From contig NC_031473.1 in assembly GCF_000006565.2 (NCBI RefSeq), positions 1,717,441 to 1,781,440 on the forward strand: a stretch of DNA of 64,000 nt, written 5' to 3'. This DNA is from Toxoplasma gondii ME49. Lineage: Eukaryota; Apicomplexa; Conoidasida; Eucoccidiorida; Sarcocystidae. The notes below the pieces were generated by a model. It saw only the letters and a list, made by a program, of their open reading frames with translations, ran no database searches and was not told the origin of the DNA. The translations under genes were made by a program, and so were the position numbers. How positions within the stretch are numbered: the first letter of the stretch is position 1; every line of letters begins with the position of its first letter. Of this stretch, positions 37,201 to 49,891 are shown in pieces.

Positions 37201-40200
37201 GCGATTGGCAGGACCAAAGGAGACACCGCGTGCGCCGAGACAGACGACGACGGACGCGCGGAGGCGGCAGACCGTGGCGCGAGGGAGAGAGACAGCGGGC
37301 GGAACTTGAGGAAGGCAGCTTGGTAGGGCGCGAGAGGCAGGACGTCGTCGAGAGTGACTGTCTCTTTGATTTTGTGTCGACTGCTCTCGCTGTCTCTGTC
37401 ATCGCTGTTTCCGGGATATTCTGAGGGGCCTTCACCCGGTTCGGTCTCTCCGACCAGTGTCGTGCCTCTCCCCAGCTCCCCGTCTGCGTTTTGTTCGTTT
37501 AGCGCGTCCTCGCAAGGGCGTTCGCCCTCGGCTGCTTCATCCTCTTCCTCGGTTCGCAGAAGGTCCTCGTAGAAGCTCAGCAGCTTCTCCACCTGAGACG
37601 AGAGCGCAGCGGGCGAGAGGGCAGGGCCCCCCGCAGACGCGTTTTTCCCCTTCTCTGTCCCGCTCGCGGCCGCCGAACAGACCGAGGGGAGAAGACCCGG
37701 CAGGGAGGCGGACCCGAGGAGAGGCAGCGACGCTCGGTAGTGCTGAATGAGCTTGCGTTCTTCTCGTCGCTTTCTTGCGGCCTCCTCGCTAGATTCGCGC
37801 CGAACGTTCAAGGAAGCGTACGCCTGGACGCCTCCAAAGTCAAACAACGTCAAAACACTCGTCTTCAGCTTCTTCGGCCGCGGTTCGTCTTCCTCGCCCA
37901 AGCCGAGAGACGCGCCAAGACTGTCGGACGTCTCCACTTCCACAATCCCCCCTTCGTCGCCCTGCTTCTCAGAGAGAGAAGCGGCGCCAGAGTCTTGAGC
38001 CTCTTTCGAAGGCGCTGGGAACTGTCCCCCGTCCCCTCTCGGCTTCGGGCCTGGGGCCTCTGTGTCGCCTTCTCGCCCCCCCGCAGGCCCCTCACCCTCT
38101 GCGCCGCTTGGCGTCGCCGAAGCGCGCCCTCTCCGACATTCAAACGACGAAGACGGAGAAGAAGCCGCAGACAAACTCCCTACATCCTCCCTGTCTCGAG
38201 TCTCGTCGGCCCCCGCCCAGCCTCCGGGTGTCCCCTTCCGCGCGCGCCGTCGGGCTCCGGTTCGTCCGGCGGTCGTGGAGAGACAAAGCGTCTTCCCGGC
38301 GCCCTCTCCTGCACGGTCGCTCGCCTTCGGGCCTTCGTCCCCAAGCGAAAGGCCTCCCCCGCTGCTGCGGCGGCTGCTGACGCGACCGGGTTTCTCTCGC
38401 CTCTCTCGGGCCTCTTCACGCCCGCGGCCGCGTCCGCTGTCTCCTGTCTCCAAACTCGACTGGAGACTCGCTCGGCGCGAGAGCAGGCCATCCCGCGGAG
38501 TCCCCCCAGGCCCCTTTCGTCCAGCAGGCGACTCAGGGGGCGAGTGTGCCGAGGGCGAGAAGCCCGCAGACTCTGTGGCGGCGTCTTCGGTGCCTGGGCT
38601 TAGCGACGGAGAGCCGGGAGTGTCAGCGAGCGCGGAGACGGCGCAGCGAGGGATTCTGTCCTCTTCTTCCCAAGCATTCTCGCGGGCGCAAACGCGGACG
38701 AAGAAAGGCAGCAAAATGTCATGGAAAAATCCGAAGGAATCTGCAAGAGGCAACCCCGAAGGCCACTGCAGTTGCACCCGCAAGGACGGTGCGGAAAGAC
38801 CTGTCGCCTGGCGGAGAGAAGAAAAGGTAGGAAATGCACCGGGAGGGAGACCTAAGGGACAACTGGCGCAAGACGAGAGCGACGTGTGAGACGCGGAGAC
38901 GCGAAGTCGAGGCGACGGCGGCACCCAAGACATGTCTGCCTGCAGGGCCGAGGAGAAATCTTCAGAAGAGACAGGGCCCCAGCCCATGCCTGTGTCTGAA
39001 ACAAGATCCTGCGGAGACACCTCGCGCCTCGCGGCGAAACTCGACTCTTCCTGAAACACCCCACCACACTCCAGACTGTCGAGCGCGACGAGCGCCGGCG
39101 AATCCGGCGCTCGGGGCCCAGGCCCCGCGGGGCAGGGGAGAGACCCCACACCGGCGCGAGGAGACAGAGGAGCGTGGAGCGGCGTCGTGGCGTTCGAGGC
39201 AGGGAGCACAAGTCCCGTCGCAGGTGGAGGCAGAGAGGCCGAAGTCGACGGAAGGCCCGAGTCCTCTGTGTCGAAGAGGAGACGGCAAAGATGCTCGCTG
39301 GCCACCAACGCCTTGCTGCGCTCTCCAGGAGGCATCAGACGCAAAAGTTGAGGCGCGAAGACGCCGAAAACCAAACGCTTGAAACGCACATCGTAGCGAT
39401 GCCACTGCAGAGTCGTCCCCCGCGTTGCGGCTGCATGCACATTTGTGTTGCCCGCGGCTCCGGTGTCGGGAGGAGGCCCGCCTGCGTCTGGCGTCGCCCG
39501 CGAAGAACGGGAAGACGCAGAAGCCGGGGACTGTGAAGGCACTGGAGACTTTGAAGGCCCAGGAGAATTTGAAGGCCCAGGAGAATTTGAAGGCCCAGGA
39601 GACTGTGAAGGCCCGGGAGGCGGAACAGGTAGGGCGGGAGACGAGCCGAAGGGGCTCTCTGACGCCCGCGAGCTGCAGAGCAGTTGGGGGGAGCGCGACC
39701 GCGAAGACGCAGGAGACATCGAGGATCGCGGAGAAGAGGGAAGAGGAGACTGTTGAGGGCAGCGACCGTTTCGACTGTCAGAAGGTGACCATGAGTCCAC
39801 GGGCAAGAAACCCAGCGGCTGCGTTGGGGACATGGAAGACCCGTTCTCTCCCGTCACGCCGGTTCTCCTCTCTGGCAAGCCCCCAGTCCGTGTCGTCTCC
39901 TCCTCACGACCGCCTGGCCTTGTCTCTTTGCCGCGGCTCTCTCCCTCTCCGTCATCTGCGCCTGTCTCTTCTGCCTCCATTGGTCCCATCACCGCTCGCG
40001 CGTCCCCTTCCGGTCGCCTCACGCCGGAAGCCGCCTGTAGGACCGACGGGTCTGCGCCCTCCTTGGCGCTCCTGGGCGCTGCATGCCTTGCCTCTCTCTC
40101 CCTCTTCAAGGCTCCCGTCTCTCGGTCTCTCGCACCTTGTTCTTCTCGTAAACCATCTCTGCAGCCACTCTCCCGCGGACCCGCCCCGAGCCCCCCAGAG

Positions 40201-43200
40201 GCGCCGACGAGGTCGCTTGGGGCCGCGTCTGTCGGGAAGTGCCTTGGTCCCTGTTCGAATGGCAGGCGCCGTTTCAAGGAGGAGACAAGGCGGCGACAGA
40301 GGCCCGGAACCGCGGCCTTCCTCGCGACCGCGAGAGACTGCGAGTCTGCGTGTGCCGCACATAGAACAGCTCGCCAGATGTGAGCGCCCCACAGGCGCCG
40401 GCCGGAACGGTTCAAGAGCGACTCCTGAAAAGGTCGGGCCTCGTGTTTCCGCTTCTTTCCAGCAGCTGAAGAATCCGGAGAGGCCGTGCAACATCGTCTG
40501 CAGAGAGACTTTTTGTTCTCCTTGTCGTCGCCACTGGAAATGTCTTCCTTACACACAGATCGTCCGTCTTTCGTTGCCTCAAGTGTCTCACCAAGGCGTG
40601 AGAGGCACTCGACTTCATTCTCTTCGTCTCGAGTTCCAACCTCACGTCGCTTTTCGCTGGATGTGCCAGCCCTGCAGGACCGTGACAGGCGAGACAACGC
40701 TTCAAGCTCATAGTCGCTGGCGTCTTGCGGATCTGACTCGCCTGCCCTCTGCTCTCGACCCTCAGAAGACGGCCGCTTCTCCCGCGAATAAAGAAGTACC
40801 ACCTCCTGGACAAGTCCTCCTTTTTGTTGAGCACAGAACGCATGAGCGCGGGCCTTGCAGCCGGGATACGCACAGGCCAAGGGGAAGCCTCTGAAGCTCG
40901 ACGCAGACGCCTCTCCTACACCCGCAGAACAGAGAGGAGACGAAGACGAAGGAAGACGCGAGGAAAGAGAAGAAAGAAGGTCGTCGGTGGAGAGATTGGT
41001 GTCGTCTCCGGCGTTTGCCGCTTGCTCTTTGAACGCATCTGCGCCGAGAGGGTTTGACGTCGACTCCGAGCCCCCGGAAGAGACATCGAGAGACAAAGAA
41101 GGAAGCGCATGCGTCGACGGCTCCTTGTCAGGATCCCCGGAAGAACGCGGAGCTGAGAGGCCAGAGGTGCAGAGAGAGCATGACCAATTGTTGAGACCCG
41201 AGAGAAGCAAAAGCTCTGACAGTTGACATCTCGACAGCCACCGAGGACAGGCAGCAGATGGATCGACGACAAACTCCTCGTCTCGGTTCTTCGCCAACGC
41301 GTCGGCGGCAGTCGAAGTGTCTGGTCTCGCATTCTCTGCCTCCTCCTTTCCATCCCGTGCGTCTTCGACCTTTGCCTCCACTCTTTCCTCTTCTCCCTCC
41401 ACCTCTTTGATCGTCCCGCGCATGTCTCTCACCCTCTCCTCGCCCAAGGCGACACCGACGGCCTCGCGAGTCAAAGACGACGTCTGAAGCGAAGGACTCA
41501 CAGGATTCCTTGTTTGTCTTCTCCGCTCTCTTCGCTCAAGCAAAGCCGCGACCGGGTCGTGCACCAGCTGGGCCTTCGTGTAGATCGCACAAGAACTATG
41601 GACAGGCACCGAAGCTGCTCCTCCTTCGTCAGGAAAAGAATCCTCGAAAATGCCTCCTTCCCGCCCACACAAAACACACCGCAGAGTCTCTTCCCGACGC
41701 TCTCCACACACTACGACTGGCAAAGGACAACCGGAACCAGCAGGAGAAGAAGACAACGAAGGTTGGCCGAGGCTGCGGTTTGTCAGCGAGCGGGGCAGCA
41801 CGGAGGGTGGAGCGAAGGAGTGTCTGGCCTCCAGGCTTTGAGGAAACGCCTCCGTTGGCATGTGGAGAGGGTCGGAAGTCAGCTTCTCCTCCTGTCGCTC
41901 TTTCTGCGAAAACGCGCAAGCGGTACACTCGAAGAACTTCAGGTAGTTGTCTCGAACTCGAAACGCCTGAGCATTTTCGGATTCTCGTTTCGCCACAGCA
42001 TGCGCAGCAGTGCCGGAGGAGAAGACCGTGGAAATGAATTCCGACAGCGAGAGTCCATCCTCCGTCATCTGAAGCTCGTCCCCAGATCCCGTCAAGCCTT
42101 GCTCTGGATTTGAAGTCCGTTTCTCTCGCCTCTCTGAGGCGCTTCCAGCATTTCCTTTTGCAGACTCCGCCCGCCTCGAGGCCTCAGGCTTCTCTTCGCT
42201 CGGCGCCTCCCTCGAGGCCGCCGCTTCCTGGAGTTTCGAAGCGAGTTGCGCGCGTCGTTCTTCTCTCTTGAAAGAGGCGTAGGCGCGTTGCAGCAGCTGC
42301 GACGGCAGACAGAACAAATGGGCCCCGACCTGGCAGCTGCGGCAAAAAAGAATCGGATTTTCCTTATCCGTCGCCTCTTGTCTCTGGCCGCAAATGGAGC
42401 ATGAGGCGCCGCCATTCTGCGTGTCTTCAGACGAGAAAGGAGCCTTCTTTTCTGACGCCTCACTCTCCTCTTCTCCCCTCTCTTTCCCTACACTCTCTCG
42501 AGCTCCCTCCGCCCCGGTCTCCTTGGCCGTCTCTTCCGTCGCCATAACGCTTTTCTTCTCTGCCTCGTCGACTGCTTTTACTCCTGTCTCTTCCTCGGGT
42601 GTCTCTGGTTTCTTTTGAGTCTCCGTCCGTGTCGCGCGTCCTTCGTTCTTCCTCTCTGCCGGAGCTGCTCGACCAGGTCTCTCGCTCTCCGCGCTCCCCT
42701 GTCGCGTCTCCTCGCTCTTCTGCAGACCTCCAGTCGGTCTCGGAACCGGTTGTTCACCAGAAAACGGAGAAGCGCCTCTCGCCTGCTCGTTCGTCTGGAT
42801 CTCTATCTGGACTGATACTTCAGGCTTCCCCTGTTCTGTGGTCAAAGAAGAGAGGAGCACCCGGCTAGACGCGGCTTCGCTCCGGCACCCCAGATCCTTC
42901 TTCTCTGAGGAGACAGACAGGACAGAGGGCGATGAAAGCCGCTCGAGGGAGACAGCTCGAGGGGACCTTTGAGGCGACAGCACCTGTGGAGACGCTGGAG
43001 ACAAACGCGACGCGCGCAGCGAAGATGCTACACGAGACGGAGACGCCGCTTGAGAGGCAGTTGAAGAGACAGCTGAAGATGGAGTTGAAGAGGACCCAGG
43101 CGGAGGGGACGAGGCCTGGACGTTTGTGAGAGAGAAAGCAAGACGCTCAGTGACGAGTGACAAGAGATGAGTGGAGGCACTGGTGCCAGACGCAAGACGG

Positions 43201-44339
43201 TCGAACTCCCGGCGTGTACGGATGGCGTCCGTGAGGGTGACGGCGTCAGAGGTTTCAGTCGGAAGTTGAGGAGAGCGAGAGGAAGCCTGAGAGGCGAGAG
43301 GCGCGGAGACAGAGGAAGCGGACGAGGGGACGCCTTGCAGGAGAGACTCGGGGGAAAGACGGCCTGTCTTGCCACTGTCCCCCGAGTCCAAACGGCCCAG
43401 CTCCGCTTTCTGGAGAGCGAGGTTTCGCTCGCGAGCGATGAGAAGCAGACGCAGAAGCTCGTCACGAGAGAGACGCGCCCCTCCAGCGACTCGAGGAGTC
43501 CCCGGCTTCAGAGAAGACGCCGCCTGCCCAGGCGAAGCGAACGGATGCAGAGGCGCCGCAGCACAACTGCCGGGAGAACGAGACACAGGGGACCGAGAAA
43601 GGAGTGAAGCTGAGGCCGGAGAGTGAGCCTGTGGAGATCCACCCGGAGAGACACACGGCGAAGAAGTCGCGGCGAGACGGGAGCCGTCAGGACCTGCGGA
43701 CTGAGATGACACCGGAGACGTTGAGTGAGGCGAAGGCAGAGGAGCGCCTGCTCCGGCACCTTCCAGGATTCGCTTTGGGGACCCAGCTGTCGAGACACCG
43801 GACGCGTCCCGATCTGCCAGGTGCGAGAAAGGCAAAGCCGAGGAAGCAACAGAAGCGGGAGCGACAGCAGACAGAGAAGGTCCACGCGGAGACGAAAGCG
43901 GAGAGACGGAAGCGACCGGGGAGACAGGGGGATCAGGAGATGTAGAAGACACAGAAGATACACAAGAGACGCCGGACACAGGCGTAGAAAGCAGAGACGA
44001 GACAGGAGAGCCAGACGAGGAGACGGTCGCGAACGGAGGCAGGGTCGCAGCGGGAGAAGCGGCCCTAAAGGAGTCAGGGAGAGAACGCCAACGCTGAAGA
44101 GCCTGTGGATCTCCCGCCTGGTGCTGAAGAGGAAAACTACGTTCCTGAGAAATGACAGGACAAGAAGACAAAGCAGACGACGAAGAAGGAGAAGAGCGAG
44201 AAGGTGAGGACGAAGAAGGAGAAGAGCGAGAAGGTGAGGACGAAGAAGGAGAAGAGCGAGAAGGTGAGGACGAAGAAGGAGAAGACGAAGGAGGCTGATC
44301 GCCTGAACGCCTCCCTGCATGCCGTGGGGGCGACGTCAT
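28246..44339 (-). CDS. Giant PHD / extended-PHD zinc-finger protein (4450 residues)
   Basis: Five exons, 44339-33280, 32741-31922, 31397-30843, 30057-29335 and 28440-28246, keep frame at every junction (donors GTACGA, GTAAAG, GTGAGA, GTGAGA). I chose ATG 44339 because its product begins at the Ser/Pro repeat, while the open upstream extension is hydrophobic and unlike the rest. Module 1 (about residues 647-1325) has a PHD finger (CSICGQ ... CRSC), a zinc knuckle (CVLCGREGG ... HSSC) and an extended PHD (CSLC ... CAYPGC ... CAAH). Module 2 (about 2900-3680) repeats this: CSVC ... CTCC ... CSRC, CCICGRAGG ... HVMCALW, CIVCGMSDG ... FHPLCAW ... CPQH. Module 3 (about 3955-4387) has CAIC, CRGC, HRAC and CDVC, then CAFCGRVGG ... 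FHPICA ... CREH. A coiled coil ends the protein. Such modules read histone H3 and bind DNA in BRPF/JADE/MLL-type proteins, so a nuclear chromatin role is likely. No SET, bromo- or acetyltransferase domain is visible. Confidence 0.9.
39534..39620. repeat. 18-base coding tandem repeat in the PHD giant
   Basis: Units of GAAGGCCCAGGAGAATTT on the + strand repeat about five times. On the coding (minus) strand they give a Pro-Gly-Pro-Ser-x-Ser array between modules 1 and 2. Confidence 0.95.
44181..44290. repeat. 30-base coding tandem repeat at the N-terminus of the PHD giant
   Basis: Three full 30-base units (44181, 44211, 44241) and a partial fourth are nearly identical. They encode Ser/Pro/Arg decapeptides within the first 60 residues. 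Confidence 0.95.
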
Positions 44340-44930
44340 CGTGCAGGTCCCCCTCCGCTCTCGCTCAAGACCCCCGCAGAAGCCAAGAGAGGAACAGAAG
44401 AGAAAGCGGAGTTGAAACAGAAGCGAACGTGATCTTAATAAAACAGAACAGAAACTAAGTGTAAAACAAAAGGAAAGGCAATCTGGAAACAGGAGTGACG
44501 AAAAGGCACAGAGCCTTCCCTTCAAGGAAAGGCGTTCGTGAGGCTGATGACGCTTTACAAAACAAAGTCCCCGAGAGGTATCCGGAGACCGCGTGCATTT
44601 ATGGCGCCTCTTCCCGCAAAAAAAGGAAGAAGGACCTGGGCGAGGAAGGGCACAGGTCACAAAGTCAAACGTTCTCGAAAGAAGTCACCCTCCTTCAGAA
44701 AGAAGAACTCAGAATTCCGCGCGAAGAACAGGCAGGCACCCTTCGACGGAAATTGGGGAGAGAGAGAAGGCGATACAGAGAGGTTCACGACAGACGTCAA
44801 AGAACGAAAGAACAGCCACAGACGTTCACAGAGCGAGACAAAGCAACAGCTTCTGCGAGTCCGCAGGCCGCTTAAAAAGTCTTCCTGAGAAGAAGCAGTT
44901 GAGAAAGAAAACGCCCGGGCCGGCAGACCA
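44340..44930. promoter_or_regulatory. Putative 5' leader and promoter of the PHD giant
   Basis: This lies directly upstream of the chosen start. The giant frame stays open to 44660 but encodes a hydrophobic Phe/Leu/Ser-rich sequence that looks untranslated. Promoter function is inferred from position only. Confidence 0.3.
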
Positions 44931-45529
44931 TCATCTCTGATGTTCTTTGTCCGCTTTTTCGCTGGGGAACCTCTGCCACAGCTTGAACTGCGCGTTTAGA
45001 TCTTGAAGGTCTGTGTTGTCCGGCTCCCAGATCCTTGAGCACACCGGCGGCACCTGGTGCTGCGATAAGGAGAGCGTCACAAAAAGCCGAAGAGACCCCC
45101 GCTGGGCTTCTCACAGCCCCAAGAGCTCTCAGCGAAGCAGGAGCGAGACTCGCACGCTTTTCGCGTATCTCGTAACCTTCAACAGACGGCAAATGTCGCT
45201 CGAGTGAAGAAATTTCCGTTTGAACTTCGAGGGGAAGGTCACAGACGCGGAAAGTGCACGTGAAAGAGATGAGCGACGGCTGAGAAATCTTTATCCTGTC
45301 CCCCCTCTCTGTGACGCGGAGCTACGCAGATGTTCTTGCTTTGCAGGAGTACGCGGAAACGCAGCAGCAAGACGAATGTGTCTTTCCCGGTCTTTTCTTC
45401 TCGGCCGTGTGTGAGAAAAACCGACGACGAGAAAATGCCGGGAAAAAGGAGACTAGCCGCTTTTGGAAAACTCGCGGACGCCGCAGACACCTCCGTCCAT
45501 CGATGGAGGCAACGAACTTCCAAGCGCAT
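44931..45529 (-). CDS. Candidate two-exon small protein, function unknown
   Basis: The strongest part is a terminal exon, 45059-44931, after the acceptor CTCCTTATCGCAG. It has GC-rich third positions and a natural, Trp-containing sequence (CSRIWEPDNTDLQDLN, then FKLWQRFP) ending in a stop. An upstream exon 45529-45353 beginning at an ATG, with an Arg/Ser/Phe-rich N-terminus that could be a mitochondrial presequence, ends at a GTACTC donor in the matching phase 0. Together they give about 101 residues. The upstream exon and donor are uncertain, and other exons may exist. I recognise no family. Confidence 0.3.
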
Positions 45530-48500
45530 GCACTCTCAGCAGGCGCACCGGAAGCCGCCTGGGCGAGAAAAGCCTCTTTTTCCGGCTAGAACAAGAAGAG
45601 AGAATGAAGAACGTCGGAGAGAGGAAAACCTCTTCCTTTTGACAGACACGCGAGAAAAGGGACCGCGCTAAAACCGAGGAACTTGCGGAAGGCTCTCCAG
45701 TATCAAACGAACAGAAGCTCCACTTGCACCGGGGGCGAAGGATGAGGCGGAGTGACCCAGAAGCCGGGTGACGACAGTTAAGCGTTTTGCGCCTTCAAAA
45801 ATCGAAGAAAGGAAATATGCAGACAGTGGTGGGGGAAACGAGGGGTGGTGTGCCCGTTCTTTTTGTTAGAGAGAATTGGAAACAAGACCTAAAGGAAGAC
45901 ACGAACCCAACAGCCCCGAACCGCCCCCGCCTGGCGAGACACACCGTGTGCCTCTTTCTACCGACGAAATCGAGAATTTTCGAGGCATGACAGGAGGTGA
46001 ACAGAGAATTTTTATAGCGTCTCTTTCCGATTCTTCGCCCTGTCTGTTTTTGCATGAGACGGCGTCCACGTTTTCCTTTTCTTGTAGCGTTCCCTCTGCC
46101 GGCAGCGTTGTACATTGTAGGATGATGGTACCCGTCGGAGAGACAGGCACACCTGTGTATGTCTCAACAAGATATCGACCTAGTGAAGAAAGCAAAGAAC
46201 GCGGCAGAGACGAGACAAAAGACGTTTGTGGTCGCAGACATGTGTGTATGTGTGGAAGCAGAGCATCCAGAAAGGAAAGGCGAAGAGACTTTCAGAGTCC
46301 TAACGGAAGTCAACGCTGCTGAACCTCGGGGAAAGCACATAACGAAAGTCGATTCTGTTCACCGTCTGCTCTCCACCAGACCTTCACACATATCTACATA
46401 ACTCTACACACAAACATGCTTTGCATAGATGTATACGATTATGTATGTATGTAATGTGATACGAGTGCGTAGAGGAAACACGAGTGGTCGAGTATCTCTA
46501 GAACTGTCACCGAAAGCGACTGAGTTGGTTAGAAAGATGTAGAGTAAGATGTACGCTATCTTATCGTCTGAGACTTCACTCTCTAAACCTGTTTTGGTCA
46601 TAAGAAGTAAAATGTAAGGGAACATTGGACTTGAGCTCTCCAATGAACACGCATGCTCCATCACTACTGTCGTTTTCCTGAGTTCGTACGGAAACGAAAA
46701 GGTTGACCGCTCTTTTAACACAGCAGTTACAGGCGCTACAGATGAATGCTAAGCCTAGAATGCCTCTCGTCAGGCACCGCATACTCGGAAAAAAACTTGT
46801 CACCGCGGGGATCGATACTCGTGGCATACTTGAAAGGCTTTGCATTCCTTGTGCACCGAAAGCGCAGTCAACGAGAAGAATTGCAGGCAAGCTGGATATT
46901 GTTTTCCGAGCCTTCCCGCTTCGGTAGGGTAACGTCCCGACAGAGGAAATACATGTCGTGCGGTTCCGAACGCATCAGTTGCCGTCTAAGCACTTTGTCG
47001 CCTAAGCACATGAGGTCTGGACAACATTCCTTTGCTAAGGCATAAACGTATATATATCTATATACATATATATATATATATAGATAGATAGATATGTGTT
47101 TGAAGAAATTTCCTGAAGAGATTATGCGTGTGCAGGGCAACTCATTCCATTATTATCTCCTGCGTTGCGTGCGTGACCGCGGCGAAGGTCGAGGAAACCT
47201 TGTATGCCATTTTGTCAAGGAACATGCCAATCCTTCCGTAAATAATTATACACCTACGTATAGTTGTGCCTCCCCACACACATATCTACTTTATCTATAT
47301 ATTTCTATCTATACATATATATACATACATGTATATATGTATTCGTGAAAGTATGACTCGCTTTCAGGGATTGAGTGTGCGACGGCCGCACTTGCGCATC
47401 TTTCTGCAGCGATTCTGTGGAGACACTTCGTCTTCGTGCTTTGTTTTCTCCAGACAACAGATTCGGGAGGCAGGACAGCCGTTGACAACTTCGAATGGAA
47501 AAAGCACTCCCGAAGAAGCAACCGCAACGCTCTACTACTCTCGGACTTCTTCGCGCGCATGGCGCCGAGGCCTCCTCTCTTTTGGGGAATCCACACTAGA
47601 AATTCCATGAAACACGCAAACGCTGTGAGGCCCAACATCTGCATCCACATGCGCGCATGCCGTGGCAGAACTTCAGGTTACTGGCAATCAGGTCGGCGCC
47701 CGCAATCATCAGGTTTCGCCCGGTTTTGATTCGTCATCAACTGCGTCGTTCCGCCTTCTTCCCGACTCTGTTGCTGTATCACGCATATTGCCCTCGCCTA
47801 GGGGAGTTGTTCCGGACATCCTGACTACGAATCGTGTGGTCTAGGTGGATTGGCCGCGTCTGACAAATACAAGAAGTGAAAGCGCTTTTCATTTCCACGA
47901 ACTGACAGACGTATGAGATTCTCTGCGTTCCAGCGGTGTGTGCCTAGGGTCAAAACTGCATGAGGCGAAATGTCGCGAATTTTCGTGAATAGAACAAGGA
48001 GAGTTGTTCGACAAGCGACCTCGTACTTTCAAGGGAATTGCTTTGAACACCGCGTAAGGTGCTAGAAAATATCATGCAGGCGTATCTGTGCACTTGTTCA
48101 CCTCGACGAACACGAAGGTGAGGCCTCGTGACGATGCAGCAACAAATTTGGAGACAAAAAGCGATTCGTTTGCGTTCTTCCCTTCACAAATCAAACGCGC
48201 AACGCGCCAAGTCAACAACGTCCACTTGTCTGAAACGCTTGCATGCGCAGACAGGTACAAATGCGTAGCCCTGCAGACACCTGTGTAGTAGGCTTTTGCA
48301 TGCAAGACAACACTGATTTTCTCAGGCTGAGGACGTCGCCTTCCTCGCGTCGCTACATTTCTCACCCTGACGCTACACAAAGACCTTCTTCTCATTCACC
48401 TGGGCCCTACGGTGAACGACTTCTCGACAGGCAAAACAGTGTCGACGAACAAGACGGAACTCGTTTTAGACAAAAGAGACATTCACAGAAGGGGCACAGA

Positions 48501-49117
48501 CACATGTCTCTCTGCATGCGAGGACTGCTGCGCATGCGCGTCGCCCTGTGTGCATGTTATCTCCACTCCCGTTCTCTACGTGCCTACATGTTTCTTTACA
48601 CAAGCCTGTCTTCGCGACTAAGCAGTGCCCTCCGGCTTCTCATTTCTCCGCCGCTGACTGCTGCGGTAAGGTGGAAAAAAACGCGTACAAAGCTTCTTTC
48701 TCTTGACTTGTCGGCGGCGACAGAGGACAGAGACACAACGAGAACGGTAGGGACCGAAACTGAAGAGAAACGCCTTTCGAGAAAGGAGCAACTAGACACC
48801 AACAGCATTTGTACGCGTGGATGCAAGTGCAGACAGTCTACCAACTCAGTGGCTTCCTGTGCTGCAGAAAGACGACTTGAAAACCGCTGTGACGCCTTTC
48901 ACTCTCTAACAGAAACCTAGGCGTGGAAACGACCCTCACTGCTTTCTTCAAAATGCTGCACTTCCAGATACAGAAGGAAACAAAATGGAAACCACAACTA
49001 AAGGAGGCAAAGCCAGCGCTTGTCCTGGTTCTCCACCCCGAGACGCACTTTGTTCCTTCTTCTTCGCTTCTTTGCCTCTCGCTGTCACCTCTTCTCCTTC
49101 GTTGCTGCCTTCGCGTT
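45530..49117. other. Region with unresolved coding candidates on both strands
   Basis: Several segments look protein-like but I could not link them by good splice sites. On plus, 46159-46401 starts MSQQDIDLVKKAKNAAE and meets a good GTATGT donor near 46246, and 47459 onwards follows a classic TTTTCTCCAG acceptor. On minus, 46847-46736 reads KYATSIDPRGDKFFSEYA, and an N-terminus at 47650 has one hydrophobic segment. Some must be shadows of others. At least one small gene is likely here. Confidence 0.4.
47041..47095. repeat. TA / TAGA microsatellite
   Basis: Interrupted TATA runs end in TAGATAGATAGA. Non-coding. Confidence 0.9.
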
Positions 49118-49860
49118 TCACTCCCCTCCCGTCGATGCTGCATTAGCTTCCGCCGCCCAGGGGGTGTGAGCAGTCGACTTTGAACAGATACATTCGCCTG
49201 CACTTTCTTTCACCTCGACGCGTTCCTCTCTCTCTGTTCTCTTTCGCGCCTGCAGGCCGTCTTGATCTGCGGAGTCCTCACTTAGGTGGAGAAGGAGGTC
49301 GCAGGGAAACGCAGGCGCTTCTTCGATCTCAGCGCTGAAAAAACAGAAGAGTCTCGATGCCGCAGGGAACGTTTCCAAAGCGTTTGCGTCGCGAGTCAAG
49401 AAAATGTGAAACATGCAGAGCGAACCATTCCTTTTCAACCATGTCCACATGCGCCGCTTGTGGCCGACACCACTGCATGCAGAAACCAGAAAGAAACAGC
49501 TGCTGGCTGGCATCGCTAGAGACAGACACAGGATGATGGACGCCCAGCCTGACTAGAGAGAAAGGCAGCGAATGATTCAGCAAGAGGGAACAATCGACAA
49601 ACAAAGGAAAAGACTGCCTGACCGAAGAAGGGAAACAGAACCTTCATCTAACTGCAACGGTTCTTCCTTTCTTTCCACCTTTCATCAACTTCCTCCCCTC
49701 CCTCCACACCCACAAACACACACGGTTGCCCCAGCGTCGGCGCTTATTCAAGACCTCTCTCTCCTTAGGTCTTACAAAGACGACACAAAAGGATATACCT
49801 ACACATATACATATGTATATATATGGATGCATATATGTTTAGATGTCTGTATGTAGGAAT

Positions 49861-49891
<31 letters not shown>

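Noticed and set aside
39425..40894. 489-codon plus-strand frame
   Set aside because: It is antisense to the large PHD exon, has Pro/Arg/Ser bias typical of the reverse of GC-rich coding sequence, and shows no domain.
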